Source of the DNA: Mesorhabditis belari
Taxonomy: Eukaryota > Nematoda > Chromadorea > Rhabditida > Rhabditidae
Assembly (NCBI GenBank): GCA_958450365.1
Contig: CAUEEP010000922.1
Coordinates: 620,001 to 684,000 of the forward strand
Length of the DNA stretch: 64,000 nt
Reading direction: 5' to 3'
How positions within the stretch are numbered: position 1 is the first letter of the stretch; every line of letters begins with the position of its first letter. A model generated the notes under the pieces. The model was not told the DNA's origin. It worked only from the letters and a program-made list of their open reading frames with translations, and did not search any database. Shown here one piece after another: positions 33,244 to 45,300 of this stretch. The position numbers and the translations under genes are program-made.

Positions 33244-34319
33244 GCTATCTCTCGGGAACGTGTGCCAGATGACGAGCGATTGCGTCCGCGCACAAAGAAC
33301 ACCTCTTTCTTCAGCCATTTTTCTTTTGCAAAAGATATTCAGCTCTAAATTTGTAAAGGGTTTTCGAGAACGCCGAATCGATTGGAGATATTCATTTTAC
33401 TGATTCTACCAATTGAATTGGTTTAATTCGTTTAAACCAAGTTTAATTCGTCTAAACTTTTCAAAAAACTTGTTTAAAAGAACTTGTTTCTTGTTTCAGA
33501 ACTTGAATTGAATGAAAGAAAGTCAGAAACAAATGAAAAAATGAAACTCATCATCCTTGCCACAGTCAAATCATTGACTCAATGCAACTCCAAATTTCTC
33601 CCCCAAAAAAATGTGTCTGTCAATCACTTTTCTCCCACACAAAATCTATTTGTCTCTTCTTTTTTTTCGGCTTTTCTTTCATCTCTTCACTGAATTTCTT
33701 TTTTCTTTTTCTTTTTCTTTTCCTTTCTTTTCCTTTTCCTTCTCTTTTGTACCAAAAATCCATGGCTTGACCCTCAAAGACGACAAATAGAATCCTCTCT
33801 TTTTCTTGTTTTTTTCCTCCTCTTTTCTTTTTCGTTTTTATTTTTTTATGTTTTTATTGAATGGATTCATCTTTTTGATTGGTCAGTCAAAGATTTTTTG
33901 GAAAATCTCGAACTTCCACCGATTCTTTGAACTCTTTCACTAGAGTTTTCTCACTTTTTCATTATATTTTTTTTAAAATCAAATCAATCAATAGTTTTTG
34001 AGTTTATCGACTTTATTTCGTTCTATTAATAGCCGATTGACAATCAACAATGTTTTAAAGTCACACATCTGTAGGCCAGCCAAAAAAAACCTGCCTAACC
34101 GCGAGTTGTTCTGGCTGGATGTTTTGGAGTTGGCGTGTAGTTTGATCCCTCAAGTTGAAGAGCGCCCGGCGCGAGCCCTGCAACAATACTGGGATCTAGC
34201 TCTTAATTCTTCAAACCAATATCGGGACCAACTCTGATACCCTCCGCAATAATGACATCTATACTGGGTGCGCTCGGCGCTACTAACATCGCAAGGTCGC
34301 ACCATGTGGAGCCGAGATC

Positions 34320-34597
34320 CAGAGTGTGACGGACGGACAGACGAACGAATGGACAGACGAACGGATAGACGAACGGACAGACGGACGAACGGACAGACGG
34401 ACGGACAGACGGACGGACAGACGAACGGATAGACGAACGGACAGACGAACGGACAGACGAACGGATAGACGAACGGACAGACGGACAGGCGAGGACGACG
34501 GAAAAAGGGAAGAGGAAGGGGAAACGGAAAAGGAAAGGGGGAAGGAAAGGGGGGGGGGGGGGAGGGGGGGGGAGGGGGGGGGGGGGGGGGGGGGGAA

Positions 34598-34686
<89 letters not shown>

Positions 34687-34735
34687 GGACAGACGGACAG
34701 ACGGACAGACGGACGGACAGACGGACGGACAGACA
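34320..34735 (+). repeat. GGACAGAC microsatellite enclosing a G tract of about 140 bp
   Basis: 34320-34495 is built of ACGGACAG / ACGAACGG units. 34546-34684 is almost pure G with eight or so A interruptions. 34685-34733 returns to ACGGACAG units. The long poly-Pro and poly-Gly open frames over this block are artefacts. Confidence 0.95.
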
Positions 34736-35558
34736 CTTCTCTTTTCTATATAGTAGATAGCCAAATACACGAATTTATCATGCTTTTTCTTTAAAAAATT
34801 CTCAAAAGAGCCAAAATTCGGCAGTTTTCTCAGTACCAGCGAACGAATCCCATGAGAAAGATTGTTTTTTTTCAAGCAAAAAGTAGATCGGCTGTTTATG
34901 AGGGAGAATTTTGTGTGTAAATTAGTCGCATTCTATTTTTAGTTCACTTTTTCTTCAAATTATTCATTTTCTCTATCGATTCTTTTTTTTCAAAGAAGAG
35001 TTCATTAGTTGAGAAGTGGAAAGAACTCAAAGCAATGATCCCTGAAGAAAACACAGGGCAAATTTCTATGTAATTAATTTGCTTCTTAAAAGAAAATGTC
35101 TAGTTTCTTAAAAGAAAATGTCTAAATCACTTGAAAGTGTTCAACGATGAACTTTCTTTCTCTTGAATATCTTTTCCTGTTTTCCTATGATCTTTCCATT
35201 GTTGATTGACGGGTTTTCTTAAAATTTGACATCTTTTTTGTTTTTTTGTAAACGCTTTGTTCGAGAACACTAAAAATATCTTTTCCTTTGCTTTTCTCAA
35301 CAAAAAAAGTCATTAAAAAAGCCATTTCTGTACAAATGGGAATTACAATCTCGATTTACATCTCTGTAAGTCTCATTTATTGTTGATATCGAATTTTTGA
35401 TCAAATTTATAATCAATAGTATTGTTTTAATAAAAAAAATCCTGATTTTAAGCTGTTTAAATCGGCTAATAGTTTGTATTTTGATCAATATTTTAATCAA
35501 TATTTGTCAATTTGTCAATAATCAAGCCACTAAACTTAAAAGAGACTTCCAGGAGTCA

Positions 35559-36896
35559 ATGACCGACCCTCAGCCATTGCCCGGCTCTGATCGACTCGCC
35601 TGCAATTGTCATTATCCTATAGGTATTCTTGTGCTTTAAATGGCTAAACACACCCTCTCTGGCAAACAAACTTCTTCATTTCAAAGAATTTAGTGCGCCA
35701 GAAAGAGTGTGTTTCGAAAAAGTTTCGAAAAAAACGACAATCTCTTCTTTAGCTGAAGAAATTCTTGATTTCCAGGTCTCGTCGTTTTCCTCGTATTCAC
35801 GATAGCTTCACTCATTTTGTGTATTTTCATTTGCTGTATTGATATTACGAAAGTTTAAATCAGAAAATTTCCATTTAAACATCAAAATCTATTTAGTGTT
35901 CTTTTTATAAACGCCAAAAAGAACGTCCGCTATTGAGAAGGACGTCGACATTTGATCCCAGATTTATGGATGGACCGAGGTTTGTATAATTGATTACATT
36001 TTATAAAAATACTAGACGTATCAATAAAAATCATATAGTCTGCCGATTTACTTGATACTTTAAAAAACCCTACTTTCTTTTCTACCATAAACACCCAAAA
36101 TCTGGATGCAAACTTGGGTAATTAAACCGGCTCGAATGGTTTTGCCAGCACCCTACCCCTGGGCAATGTGCCAGACGCCGCTTTTTCCTACAGGCAACAT
36201 AGAAAGAACGCACATCCCTTTTCATAAACATGCTATCTCTATCCCCCAAATTTGGGTAACTAAACCGGATGGAAGGGTTTTGCCAGCACCCTATCCCAGG
36301 CCAGTGTGCCAGACGCCGCTTTTTCCTAGAAAAGACATTAGAAGAACGCACCCCGTTTTCATACACCCGTAACCGCTGGCGCACCGAAAACTTGGGTAAT
36401 TAAACCGGCTGGAAGGGTTTTGCCAGCACCCTATTCGGAGGCAATGTGCCAGACGCCGCTTTTTCCTACAAGCAACATAAAAAGAACGCACACCCTTTTC
36501 ATAAACACGCAATCTCTGTCCCACAAACTTGGGTATTTAAACCGGCTAGAATGATTTTGTCAGCACCCTATCCCAGGCCAGTGTGCCAGACACCGCTTTT
36601 TCCTAGAAAAGACATTAGAAGAACGCACACCAATTTACCATTAAAACAAGAAAATTCGATTCTAAATTTGAAAATTTGACAAGAAAACTTTGACCAACAA
36701 GTCTCAATTCTTTAACGATTCCAGAATCCAACGAAAATTCTCGGTGGATCCTCGTCTATTAGCCTCTCTCGATAATGGATTGAGCCGGCAAGGGTCAATT
36801 GTTGGCCCAATTCTCCCGGCTGTCACCCATGCTGAATGCAATGGAAATCTTTATGGAATGTATTTCCCAAATGAGGCTTTAGTTACAACTGTTTAG
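35559..36896 (+). CDS. Unrecognised single-pass membrane protein, 131 residues
   Basis: Four exons join in phase: 35559-35622, 35776-35852, 35897-35979 and 36725-36896, with a TAG stop. The start is the first ATG, 7 nt after a TTCCAG acceptor that could take a spliced leader. Residues 1-18 are short, hydrophilic and Pro-rich (MTDPQPLPGSD) and end with a CNC pair. Residues 22-44 are a strong membrane helix (GLVVFLVFTIASLILCIFIC). After it come Cys and basic residues (CSFYKRQKERPLLRR), then a tail with two similar motifs, STFDPRFMDGP and FSVDPRLLASLDNG. The tail ends MYFPNEALVTTV, which could be a class I PDZ ligand (T-x-V). No signal peptide is seen, so the N-terminus may be outside (type III). 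I do not recognise the family. Exon joins and coding quality make the gene model convincing. Confidence 0.7.
36105..36632 (+). repeat. Four 138-bp repeats in the last intron of the membrane-protein gene
   Basis: Units start near 36113, 36249, 36391 and 36527 with CTTGGGTAATTAAACCGGCT and share GTGCCAGACGCCGCTTTTTC. Units 1 and 3 match each other best, as do 2 and 4, so the array is a duplicated dimer. Related sequence occurs inverted at 26290-26395 and in the foldback at 48655-48980. Confidence 0.9.
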
Positions 36897-38819
36897 GTTT
36901 TACAACTGTAAAAGTTTATTGTGGCCTTGTTTTTTCTAGATATTTCCCTTTATTCGTTTGACCAAATTGCTCAACTCTTGTCTTTTCTGTATGAAACTTT
37001 CAAAATCCATGTACATATTTGAGTTTTCTTAAGCAGAACTAGCAGAGCCAAGCAGAGCCAAGCAGAGCCAAGCAGAACTAAAGCAAAGCCAAGCAAAGCC
37101 AAGCAAAGCCAAGCAGAACTGCTTGCCTAGTTCTCGAAGTGTACTTTGAGCGAGAAAAATTGGAAACGCACACTTTCTAGTGTACTAATAGCCTAAATGA
37201 AAGAGTGAAATGCCAAATTTTTAAGCGAAATTTGCTTTTTTCTTAGTTAAAATGAGATATTTGCGATTGAAAATTGTCGATTTTCTCTATTTTCTCGATT
37301 TTTCAATGTTTTTCTAGGATATTCATTTAAATTTTCTATCAAAAATTTTCTCAATGATCTCACGCAAAAATAAAAACGACTCGAATGAACTCAACGTGTT
37401 TTTTTGATTATTTTTTGTAAAATAAATATTTAAATCTTTATTTACTTTCAAAAAAAAACAAAGAAAATGATTCATTTCAGATTAAAAAACACAAAAAACA
37501 ATGTTTTTGTTTGAAATTAAATGATGAAGAGCTTGATCAAATGAATATTACAAGTAAAAGCCTTTGTTTGTTACAAGTAAAAGCCTTCTCAAAAGTTTGT
37601 TACAAGAAAAAGCCTTCTCAAAAGTTTGTGACAAGTAAAAGCCTTCTCAAAGCTTCTCAAAAGTTTGTTAACAAGATCATCGACTTTTTGGGAGTCCAAG
37701 AGTCCTTTTTTGGAGTTTTGAAGTTTGTTGCTTATTTTATCGGGTATTCATCGCACATTTCACAAACAACATCTAAAATATGATCACTTTTCTGCAGCTA
37801 TTTGTTTTTGTGAGCGCAATTCTTCCCCAGAAACCGATCGATCGATATTCTTCCATCATCATCTTTTTTTCGTAAACAAAATATCCTTATCTCCTTTGTT
37901 TTTTCTTTAGATTCATCACTTACTTTTAGATTTTTAGCATGTTAACTTATAAACGCAGAAACACACCCTTTCTGGCGAACTGAACTCCTTGCTATAACTG
38001 TCAACGGCTACTACTGTCGACGGTTACTATTACTGTCAACGGCTACTTGCTACTACTGTCAACGGTTACTGTCAACGGTTACTGTCAACGGTTACTGTCA
38101 ACGGTTACTGTCAACGGTTACTACTACTGTCAACGGTTACTACTACTGTCAACGGCTACTTGCTACTACTGTCAACGGTTACTGTCAACGGCTACTGTCA
38201 ACGGTTACTGTCGACGGTTACTGTCAACGGCTACTTGCTACTACTGTCAACGGCTATTGATACGATCATCTAATTCTAAGTTTCTTTTAAACTTCATAAA
38301 TATTATCTTTTCTAATAGTAAATGCAGAAATGTGCAGAAATATAAATGCACCCTTTCTAGCGCTGAATCCCTCAACATCAAGTCATTCCTCTAAGAGTTC
38401 TGTGCGCTAAAAAGAGTGCGTTTCAACTTGTGAGCACAAAAAGTACAAAGTACATCCCGCTTCACATGTTTCATGAAATATTTCTTTTATAGACTTTACT
38501 TATTGTAACCATTATGTTTCCATGATAAATTTGCATGTTTACTATAAATAATTTCCTTTTCCCGATTTCTCTCCAAGCTCAAATCCCCTCATTCCCTCTT
38601 TTCTCCTCCAAAAAATCTTCAATTCATATGCACATATTTTCCCGTGTTTCATAAGGCATTCATAATTGATTTTATCTTTTTTTGATGATGTACTTTGTGC
38701 CCAAAATGGAAACATATGCTTTCTAGCACAATGAGCTTTCAATGAATGCAAAGAGAAACGAAACGAACGAGAAGTGCACTAGAAAGGGTGTGTTTACATT
38801 ACTAGACACAAAGTACACC

Positions 38820-38907
38820 TTAAAAAAAACTCGGTGAACTCAACGGAATCCCTGGACTTCTTGTTAAACCATCAAGAAATGAGAACTCGTCCGAAACATT
38901 TGATGGG
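38820..38907 (-). other. Possible 3'-terminal exon of an unidentified minus-strand gene
   Basis: After a good acceptor (CTCAATTTAG) the minus strand reads 28 residues, PSNVSDEFSFLDGLTRSPGI then PLSSPSFF, and a TAA stop. The composition looks coding. No matching upstream exon was found to the right, so this may be a relict exon or chance. The stop overlaps the edge of a CACACCC-type repeat. Confidence 0.2.
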
Positions 38908-40479
38908 CTAAATTGAGAACTTGAGCTGGATCTGGATTTTTAGAGGTTTTGGTAATAACTTACACCTACAGTGGACCTACAGTAGACCTACAGACCTAAT
39001 GTTAAAGCCGGTTAAGCCGGTTAAAGTCAGCTAAAGCCAGCCAAAGCCAGCCAAAGTCAGCTAAAGTCAGCCAAAGTCAGCTAAAGCCAGCCAAAGTCAG
39101 CCAAAGTCAGCCAAAGCCAAAGCCACACCCATTCCTTTTCTCAGAAATCACCCGAATAACACTATTTCTCTTATCAGTCTTTGAGTTGAAATAAATCTTA
39201 AAACCTTTTCGGAGAAATGAGAATTCTCGTAAACCAAAATCTCGTAAACAAAAATCAAATCAATAACTTTGACACTTTTAGTGGTCAATCAGGATTCGAA
39301 CTATTTTGTTTTTGTCTTTTTTCTCTCTTTCAAACACTCTGACTCATCCCGAAATCGGGAATTGATCGGAGAAAACAAAAAGAAAAAACATTTTGCAAGT
39401 TAAAACTACGAATTTTATTGTACTCTTGAATTTATTTGATAATTTTTTTCTGATTTTTTCTGATTTTTAGCTTTCTACTTACAATTACTTTTAATTAGTT
39501 CTACTTTTTACTTACAATTTACGTCGAGTCCGTTTCCTTCCTATTTGCGTTCCTATTTTGCAATTATTCGCGTCGCATTTTTTTTTGTTTTTTCCCCTTC
39601 CCAAAAATGTTTTTTTTTGGCCTTCGTTCTTGGGGGACTTTGATGTTTCTATTCATGCGCATGCTGTTTTTGTATCGTTTTTGTATCGGGTATCGTTACA
39701 TTTTTGGTTCTTTACTAATAAACAGTAAAATTATAAATTCAATTTACTTTACGCTACCCTTCAGGTTTTAAATCCTGTTTAGATCCTGTTTAGCTGGTTT
39801 AACATTGTAGAAAGAGCCTACTAAGATTTAGATAGCTGGTTTAACATTGTAGAAAGAACCTACTAATACTTAGATAGCTGATTTAACATTGTAGAAAGAG
39901 CCTACTAAGATTTAGATAGCTGGTTTAACATTGTAGAAAGAGCCTACTAACATTTGTGTTGGTAGGTTCTTTCTACAATTTTCGATGAGTATTTACTTAT
40001 GTTTGATGCTGCGTGTTCTTATTATTTTGTAAGCGCTTTGGGGGGAAACCCTTTTAACCTTTTTGTGCTATTCGGAAGCAAAATCATCCTCGATGATAAG
40101 GTTAAAGCGGGTCGCATCCCAAACTTTTACTTTTACTTACAATTTACAAATGCTTGCTTGATGTTCTTTCTGTTCTTCAATTTTCTGTACTGCATTAAGC
40201 AGTTTGTGCAAACAGAAAAATCGGAATCTGGCAAAGTTGAACTCGAAAAAATATGCTAAATTCTTTTCTTCTTGACTAGAAACAAACAAACTGCTTAATG
40301 CAGTTCAGAAAATTGAAGAACAGTGTGCTAGAAATGGTGCGTTTCTTCAGTCTTTTATCACACAAAGTTCAAAATTCGATTTGACAATTGAAAAGTTCAA
40401 TTGACAGCCAATTTCCTGACTCATCTTTTACTACTTCATTGATCAAACAGCTCGCAAAAGATCTTTTTCCAATCCCTTT

Positions 40480-40511
<32 letters not shown>

Positions 40512-40925
40512 TTCTCGTGTAATCAATCGTTTGACTCGTCATTGCCCAGTGAACTTTTTCATTTTGTTTTGTAATTGTGTGGAGATTTTCATTCATTTTC
40601 ATTTTCATTCATTTTGTTTTGTAATTGTGTGGAGAATTTCGGCAATTCAAATTGCCCATTTTTGACCAATTCTCTAGAAATTATAGTGAATAAAAATGTA
40701 AAAAAAGATCTGTCGATTTTCTATTCGTTATTCTATTCGTTAAAAATATTAATTCATTTTTAATTAATCTTTCAATGAATCTTTCAGTTCAATTCATTAA
40801 ATTTCGAATTTTTAACGATTCGTTTTTCTTTTTTAAAGTAAACTATGTATTTTTTTTTTGTTAAACACATCTTTCTAATGCATTTAAATGTTGATTTATC
40901 TCAAGCAATGTTTAAAATGAAGAAT

Positions 40926-42214
40926 TACCGTAAATACTGTAATAGTACCCCACCCCACTCGTCCAGTCAACTAGTCGCAAAAGTTTTTAACTATTTCATT
41001 TTTTTCAAAGCGCCCGTACTTTCAAAAAATGCATCTTTTGTATCAAAAAAAGCTGAAATCGCAAATGTTAATTTTGGGCGGCGCTCCCATCGACTGCCTC
41101 CAAATGGCGGCCACGTCAATTGGAATGCGACGTCGCGCGAAAATTGGAGTAGGCTAGTTTCCGCAATTTTTTTTTGCGCAACTCACCATAACTTTCTTCT
41201 AAGTCAGCCAATCTTTATGATGTTGGTGTCATTTTGTTGCACTTATTGAGATCTACAAAAAGAATCCAAAATCATAAAGATTGGCTGACTTAGAAAAAAG
41301 TTCTGGCGAGTTGCGCAAAAAAGTTACAGAAACTAGCCTACCCCAATTTTCGCGCGACGTCGCATTCCAATTGACGTGGCCGCCATTTGGAGGCAGTCGA
41401 TGGGAGCGCCGCGTCGTCGTTTCTTTTTCCTTTTCAAATCATTTGTTTTTATCAGATTAATTGAAAGTATTGTTTTACGCGATAAATTTTGTGTTGAAAT
41501 GAGAAAGCTACCGCAAATACTATAATAGTACGCCACCCCACTCGTACAGTCGGCGTAGTCGCAAAATTTTTATAGTATTTCATCTTTTTCAAAGCGCCCG
41601 TACTTCGAAAAAATGTTTTAGCGGGCAGAAAGTCGCAAAACGTCATTTTCAACTTAAAAAGGCATCAAGTTTTCGCAGAGTTGATCAATTTTTATTTTTT
41701 TGGTATCAAAATGATCTTTATAAACGTCCACACAAAAGTTATCGGTTTTGAGGGCGCAATCTTTCGACCACGCTGAAAACGAGCCGCCGAAAGTTGGTTC
41801 GCTGCGAGCTAGTTGCTTGTAAAAGTGCGGTTTTTTCGATAAAACGCGATTTTTAAAAAATGTATCAGACGGATTTTGATAATTTTTTCACCATCGGAAT
41901 CAGCACATTTTTCTGCGTTGAATGGATACTCTAACGTGAAATTCTGATAGAGAACACCATTTCGCGCGGATGTGCACCCCCCTCGTACAGTCGCGTAGTC
42001 GCAAAAGTTTTTTAGTATTTCATTTTTTTCGCCCGTACTTTCAAAAAATGCTTCTTTGGTATTAAAAAATAGCCCTGAATCTCAGCTATTTTTTGATGCC
42101 TAAGCGCGCATTTTAGCATAAACCAGTGTCGAGAAAAACTCGTTCAAAGCTAGACTACACAACACTCCGCACCGTCATTATGGGGGTGGGGGTACTATTA
42201 CAGTATTTATGGTA
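40926..42214. mobile_element. TIR transposon of about 1.29 kb with a nested foldback
   Basis: Ends are TACCGTAAATACTGTAATAG on the left and CTATTACAGTATTTATGGTA on the right. A second left end (TACCGCAAATACTATAATAG) lies at 41509, so the element is either a tandem pair or was split by the foldback at 41077-41425. The repeated interior has ACTCGTACAGTCG and AAAGCGCCCGTACTT. No transposase is recognisable. Part of the interior recurs inverted at 43037-43170. Confidence 0.75.
41077..41425. mobile_element. Complete 350-bp foldback element (CTCCCATCGACT family)
   Basis: Long inverted arms of about 160 bp: GCGCTCCCATCGACTGCCTC ... and ... GAGGCAGTCGATGGGAGCGC, with a short centre around GTTGCACTTATTGAGATCTA. 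Near-perfect pairing along the arms. Nested in the TIR transposon. Confidence 0.9.
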
Positions 42215-42332
42215 AGTGCATTAGGAAATGTATGTTTCAATTTCTAAGCACAAAGTACAAATTTGGTTTCGATTTTGTTTTTTTTAAAGGAAATTTATTG
42301 AATTTCAACGATTTCAGGAATTCCACTGAACA

Positions 42333-45300
42333 ATGATGAAATGGAAAGTTCCCTATCGTCCAAAGGATCATTTCGGACATCCGCCTGGGTTTGTTTTATT
42401 TAGTTAACACCCTCTGGAGTAAGGAGATCAAATGCGTTGTGGTGTAAGATGATTAGAACATTTCCCCGCTAAGCGAAAGGTCGCCGGTTCGATTCCCGGC
42501 GGCGCATCAGTTTTTGATCTCCTCTAGTTTCAAATATTTGAAAGAAATTTGAATATTAGTCTATTATTTGGTTCAATATTAGTCTAAAATAGAAAATAAA
42601 CTAAAATTGTAGAAATGACGCACTTTTCTATGTTTGTTTCATTCATTTGATTGCTCTTTTCCAGGTGAAATCCAAAAAATAAATTCCATTTTCTATTTTC
42701 TACTCAAATTCAACTATTTTTAGAAACTTTCTTCGTAAATCAAAGAAATTTTCATTCAGAAACAACCAAGTAAACAATACTATGAGATTTTTTTTTTGGA
42801 CATTTCACTAATAACAAACATGGCCCCACCCCAACAAGCAGCTATTTAAAGCGCGTATTTAAAGCAGCTATTTGGACCAAAGCATTCTGTTTACAATGAT
42901 ACTGATATTATGCTTAATTTACTTATAAATTTTCTTAGGAATTTGGAATTTGGCTAAGAAATTGATTAAGAATTTTGTTGCATAACTGAAAAGCTCAGAT
43001 TTCTGTTTAAAAATCGTGCAATGCGTTTTCTAAAAGACGGCTACACATCCGCGCGAAATAAGGCGAAAAAGTCGTTCTCTATCAGAATTTCACGTTAGAG
43101 TATCCATTCAACGCAGAAAAATGTGCTGATTTCAATGGTGAAAAAATTATCAAAATCCGTCTGACACAATAGCCGGCTATTCTCAAAATCTACCGTAATT
43201 AAGCTACAGCTTTTATTTGGTTTTAAATTGATGAGGAATTGAAGGGATCAGCCAATGATCGTTTCGAGCTAGTTAATTATCGAGCGAGTTCATTATCGAA
43301 AATTGCGGAGCTCGCCCAGCTGAGCTTCTGGCCGAGTGGTTTGCGTGCTGGTCTCGAAAGCGAACGGCCAAGGGTTAGGCGGGAAGGTTCGGCCCCCGCT
43401 TGAGACGGATTGTTTTCCTTTTTCATAAAAGTTTTTAGTCTTTTGCTAGATCGATTCAGAGCATTATAGTTAACAGCCTAGAAGTAAAAAACTATTTAAA
43501 CAAAAAGCTTCTTACTAGTTACTAGTTAGAATACGATTACTTGAGATTTACTTAACTTAATTGACTTAACTACTTACTTGACGCGTTAAAATTAACTCAC
43601 GTGATTGATTCTAGTAATTACTTGCTCGAGAAAAACACAATCTATCACTAATCTCCATGTTTATAAAGAACTCTAGCCTTTAGATTTTGAAAATCATTTA
43701 CCAAATCTTTCCTTTAGCTTCAAGCCTTGAGGCTTTTTTCGGAATTCTGAATTTTGATCACGTTTTTTTTTCTTTTCCATTACTCTCCACGCAACATTCT
43801 ACTCAAATTTTCTCTTTTGAGGTTCTCAAATTTTCACCGAACCTTCCCCTTTCCTCCTTTCCCTCATTCCTTTCAAGCTCCAAGGTAGAAGATGTAGAAA
43901 AAAAAGCCGAAGAGGTTGAAGGTAGAAAAGAAATTCCCAACAACCAACTCCTCATGCACTCCATTCTCGAGAGGAGACACAGCTTTTTGTGAGAGAAGGA
44001 TCTCTCTTTGTAAACTCTCTTTGTAAATCTCTCTTTGTAAATCTCTCTTTGTGAATCTCTTTGAATCTCCGTGAGCCCATCGACTCACCGCCATTCTTTT
44101 TGCCATTCTTGGGACTCCTCTTTTTCTTTTCTAGTAAATTCCACTCTGTTTCTTTGAACGATCTTGGTTCTACAAGATTGTACAGATTTTCAAAGCTTTC
44201 AAAGCTTTAAATCTTTTGCCTAGCATTTTGACCTGTTCTTCTATATTTGGGAAAGAGAAAGCTGATCCAAACATATGATCCAAGAGTTTAAAACCTAGTC
44301 CAAACTTTGAGCAGAGCAAAACTTTGATGTTCTACAGTCAAAGATCGGTCTACAGCTTGCCTAAGCGCTGCAAGACTTGTCCAACACTACTAAAATATAA
44401 GACTAGAGCTTTTTGATATTATCAACATTCTCTAAAGCAACCTCTTCCACCCAGTGGCCTTTCCTGGACCTTTCCTGGACCTTTCCTCCCCTTTCCTTTT
44501 CAGGACCCAGACTGAGTCCCCTCTCTCTTCTGGAAGGATCGATGCCCTCTATTCTGGATCTCTTCTCCACTATTCCCTCCACTCCTTTCCTTCTCTTCCC
44601 TCTTCCCCTCTTCCCCTCTTCCCCTCTTCCCCTCTTCCCCTCTTCCCCTCTTCCCCTCTTCCCCTCTTCCCCTCTTCCTCTCATTTCTTTCCCTTCTACT
44701 ACTTGTCTTCTTCGATTTCCTCCCTATTTTTCTCTCATTTTTCTCATCCTTTTTTGAGTTTTCACCTTTATTCGATTACTAGCGCCCACTCGTCTTCTGC
44801 ATATTTTTTCTGAGATATCTTTTGAAATAGTACGTCTGAACACTTGTAGCTTGTTGAAAGAGTTTCTTTTATCAGTTATTCCAAGAAAGAAGAGCTTCAG
44901 ATAATTTTAGTCACAAGTTGAAGAATTTGAATGTATTATGGAGAATGATTTTATGCTTTTCATTTAAAAGTAAACGATCATTCGACTTGTATCTGTCTAT
45001 TGTCACCGAAAAAGCAAGTCTAACAAGGGAAAGTCACCGAGGAAAGCTAGCTTATTGACTCGAGGCCAAGTCCAGCTTCTAGAGTTAGACATGGAGCTCT
45101 TTTTTATATTATTTGATAAAGAGATATAAACTAGAATTTCTTGAAAGACTAATAGGCTAAAAAGAGAAACAATCCAAATAGGACAACAGTTTTTAAGAAG
45201 CAAAATAAGTTTGACGAGGGCCGGACTCGAACTTGAGAGGAAGGGAAGCAGCAGGTTCAATAGGCTAGCAGACTATCCACTAGGCAACCGACGTAGTTGT

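Larger units (their letters stand above)
26772..35558. other. Gene-free, repeat-rich region upstream of the channel
   Basis: No exons supported. Contents include a truncated foldback (27890-28155), a pair of direct repeats of about 78 bp (28612-28690 and 28837-28915), CTAGCTAG arrays (28700-28800, 29850-29920, 30853-31195), a piggyBac-like MITE (29028-29182), a GCCAGGTCAAGGTGGTCAA array (29930-30050), a GTTCAAAGCT array (31628-31900), a 20-bp minisatellite (32983-33243) and the G tract (34546-34684). The channel promoter is presumably just right of 26771, but no specific element is evident. Confidence 0.6.
36897..42332. other. Gene-poor repeat region between the membrane-protein and kinase genes
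   Basis: Contains arrays AAGCAGAGCC (37033-37120), CAAGTAAAAGCCTTCTCAAA (37548-37675), CTACTGTCAACGGTTA (38001-38262), AGCCAGCCAAAGTCAGCTAA (39003-39122), a 58-bp unit with TTTAACATTGTAGAAAGAGC (39787-39960) and TTTC (40480-40511). It also contains scattered CACACCCTTTCTGGCG hairpin elements and the large transposon at 40926-42214. A possible isolated exon is at 38820-38907. Confidence 0.6.

Noticed and set aside
32953..33348. Two open frames with Ser-Ser-Thr-Ala-Pro-Pro repeats
   Set aside because: Created by the perfect 20-bp minisatellite, with no conserved ends.
34150..34875. Long open frames rich in Pro, Gly or Arg-Thr-Asp
   Set aside because: They are read-through of the G tract and the GGACAGAC microsatellite in several frames at once.
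40095..40260. Minus-strand KLLNAVQKIEEQKEHQASIC and DATRFNLIIEDDFASE reading as possible exons
   Set aside because: The two pieces are separated by only about 17 nt with stops, too short for an intron. The first is also part of a local inverted repeat (40162-40210 and 40283-40322). It may be a relict gene fragment, but the evidence is too thin to call.
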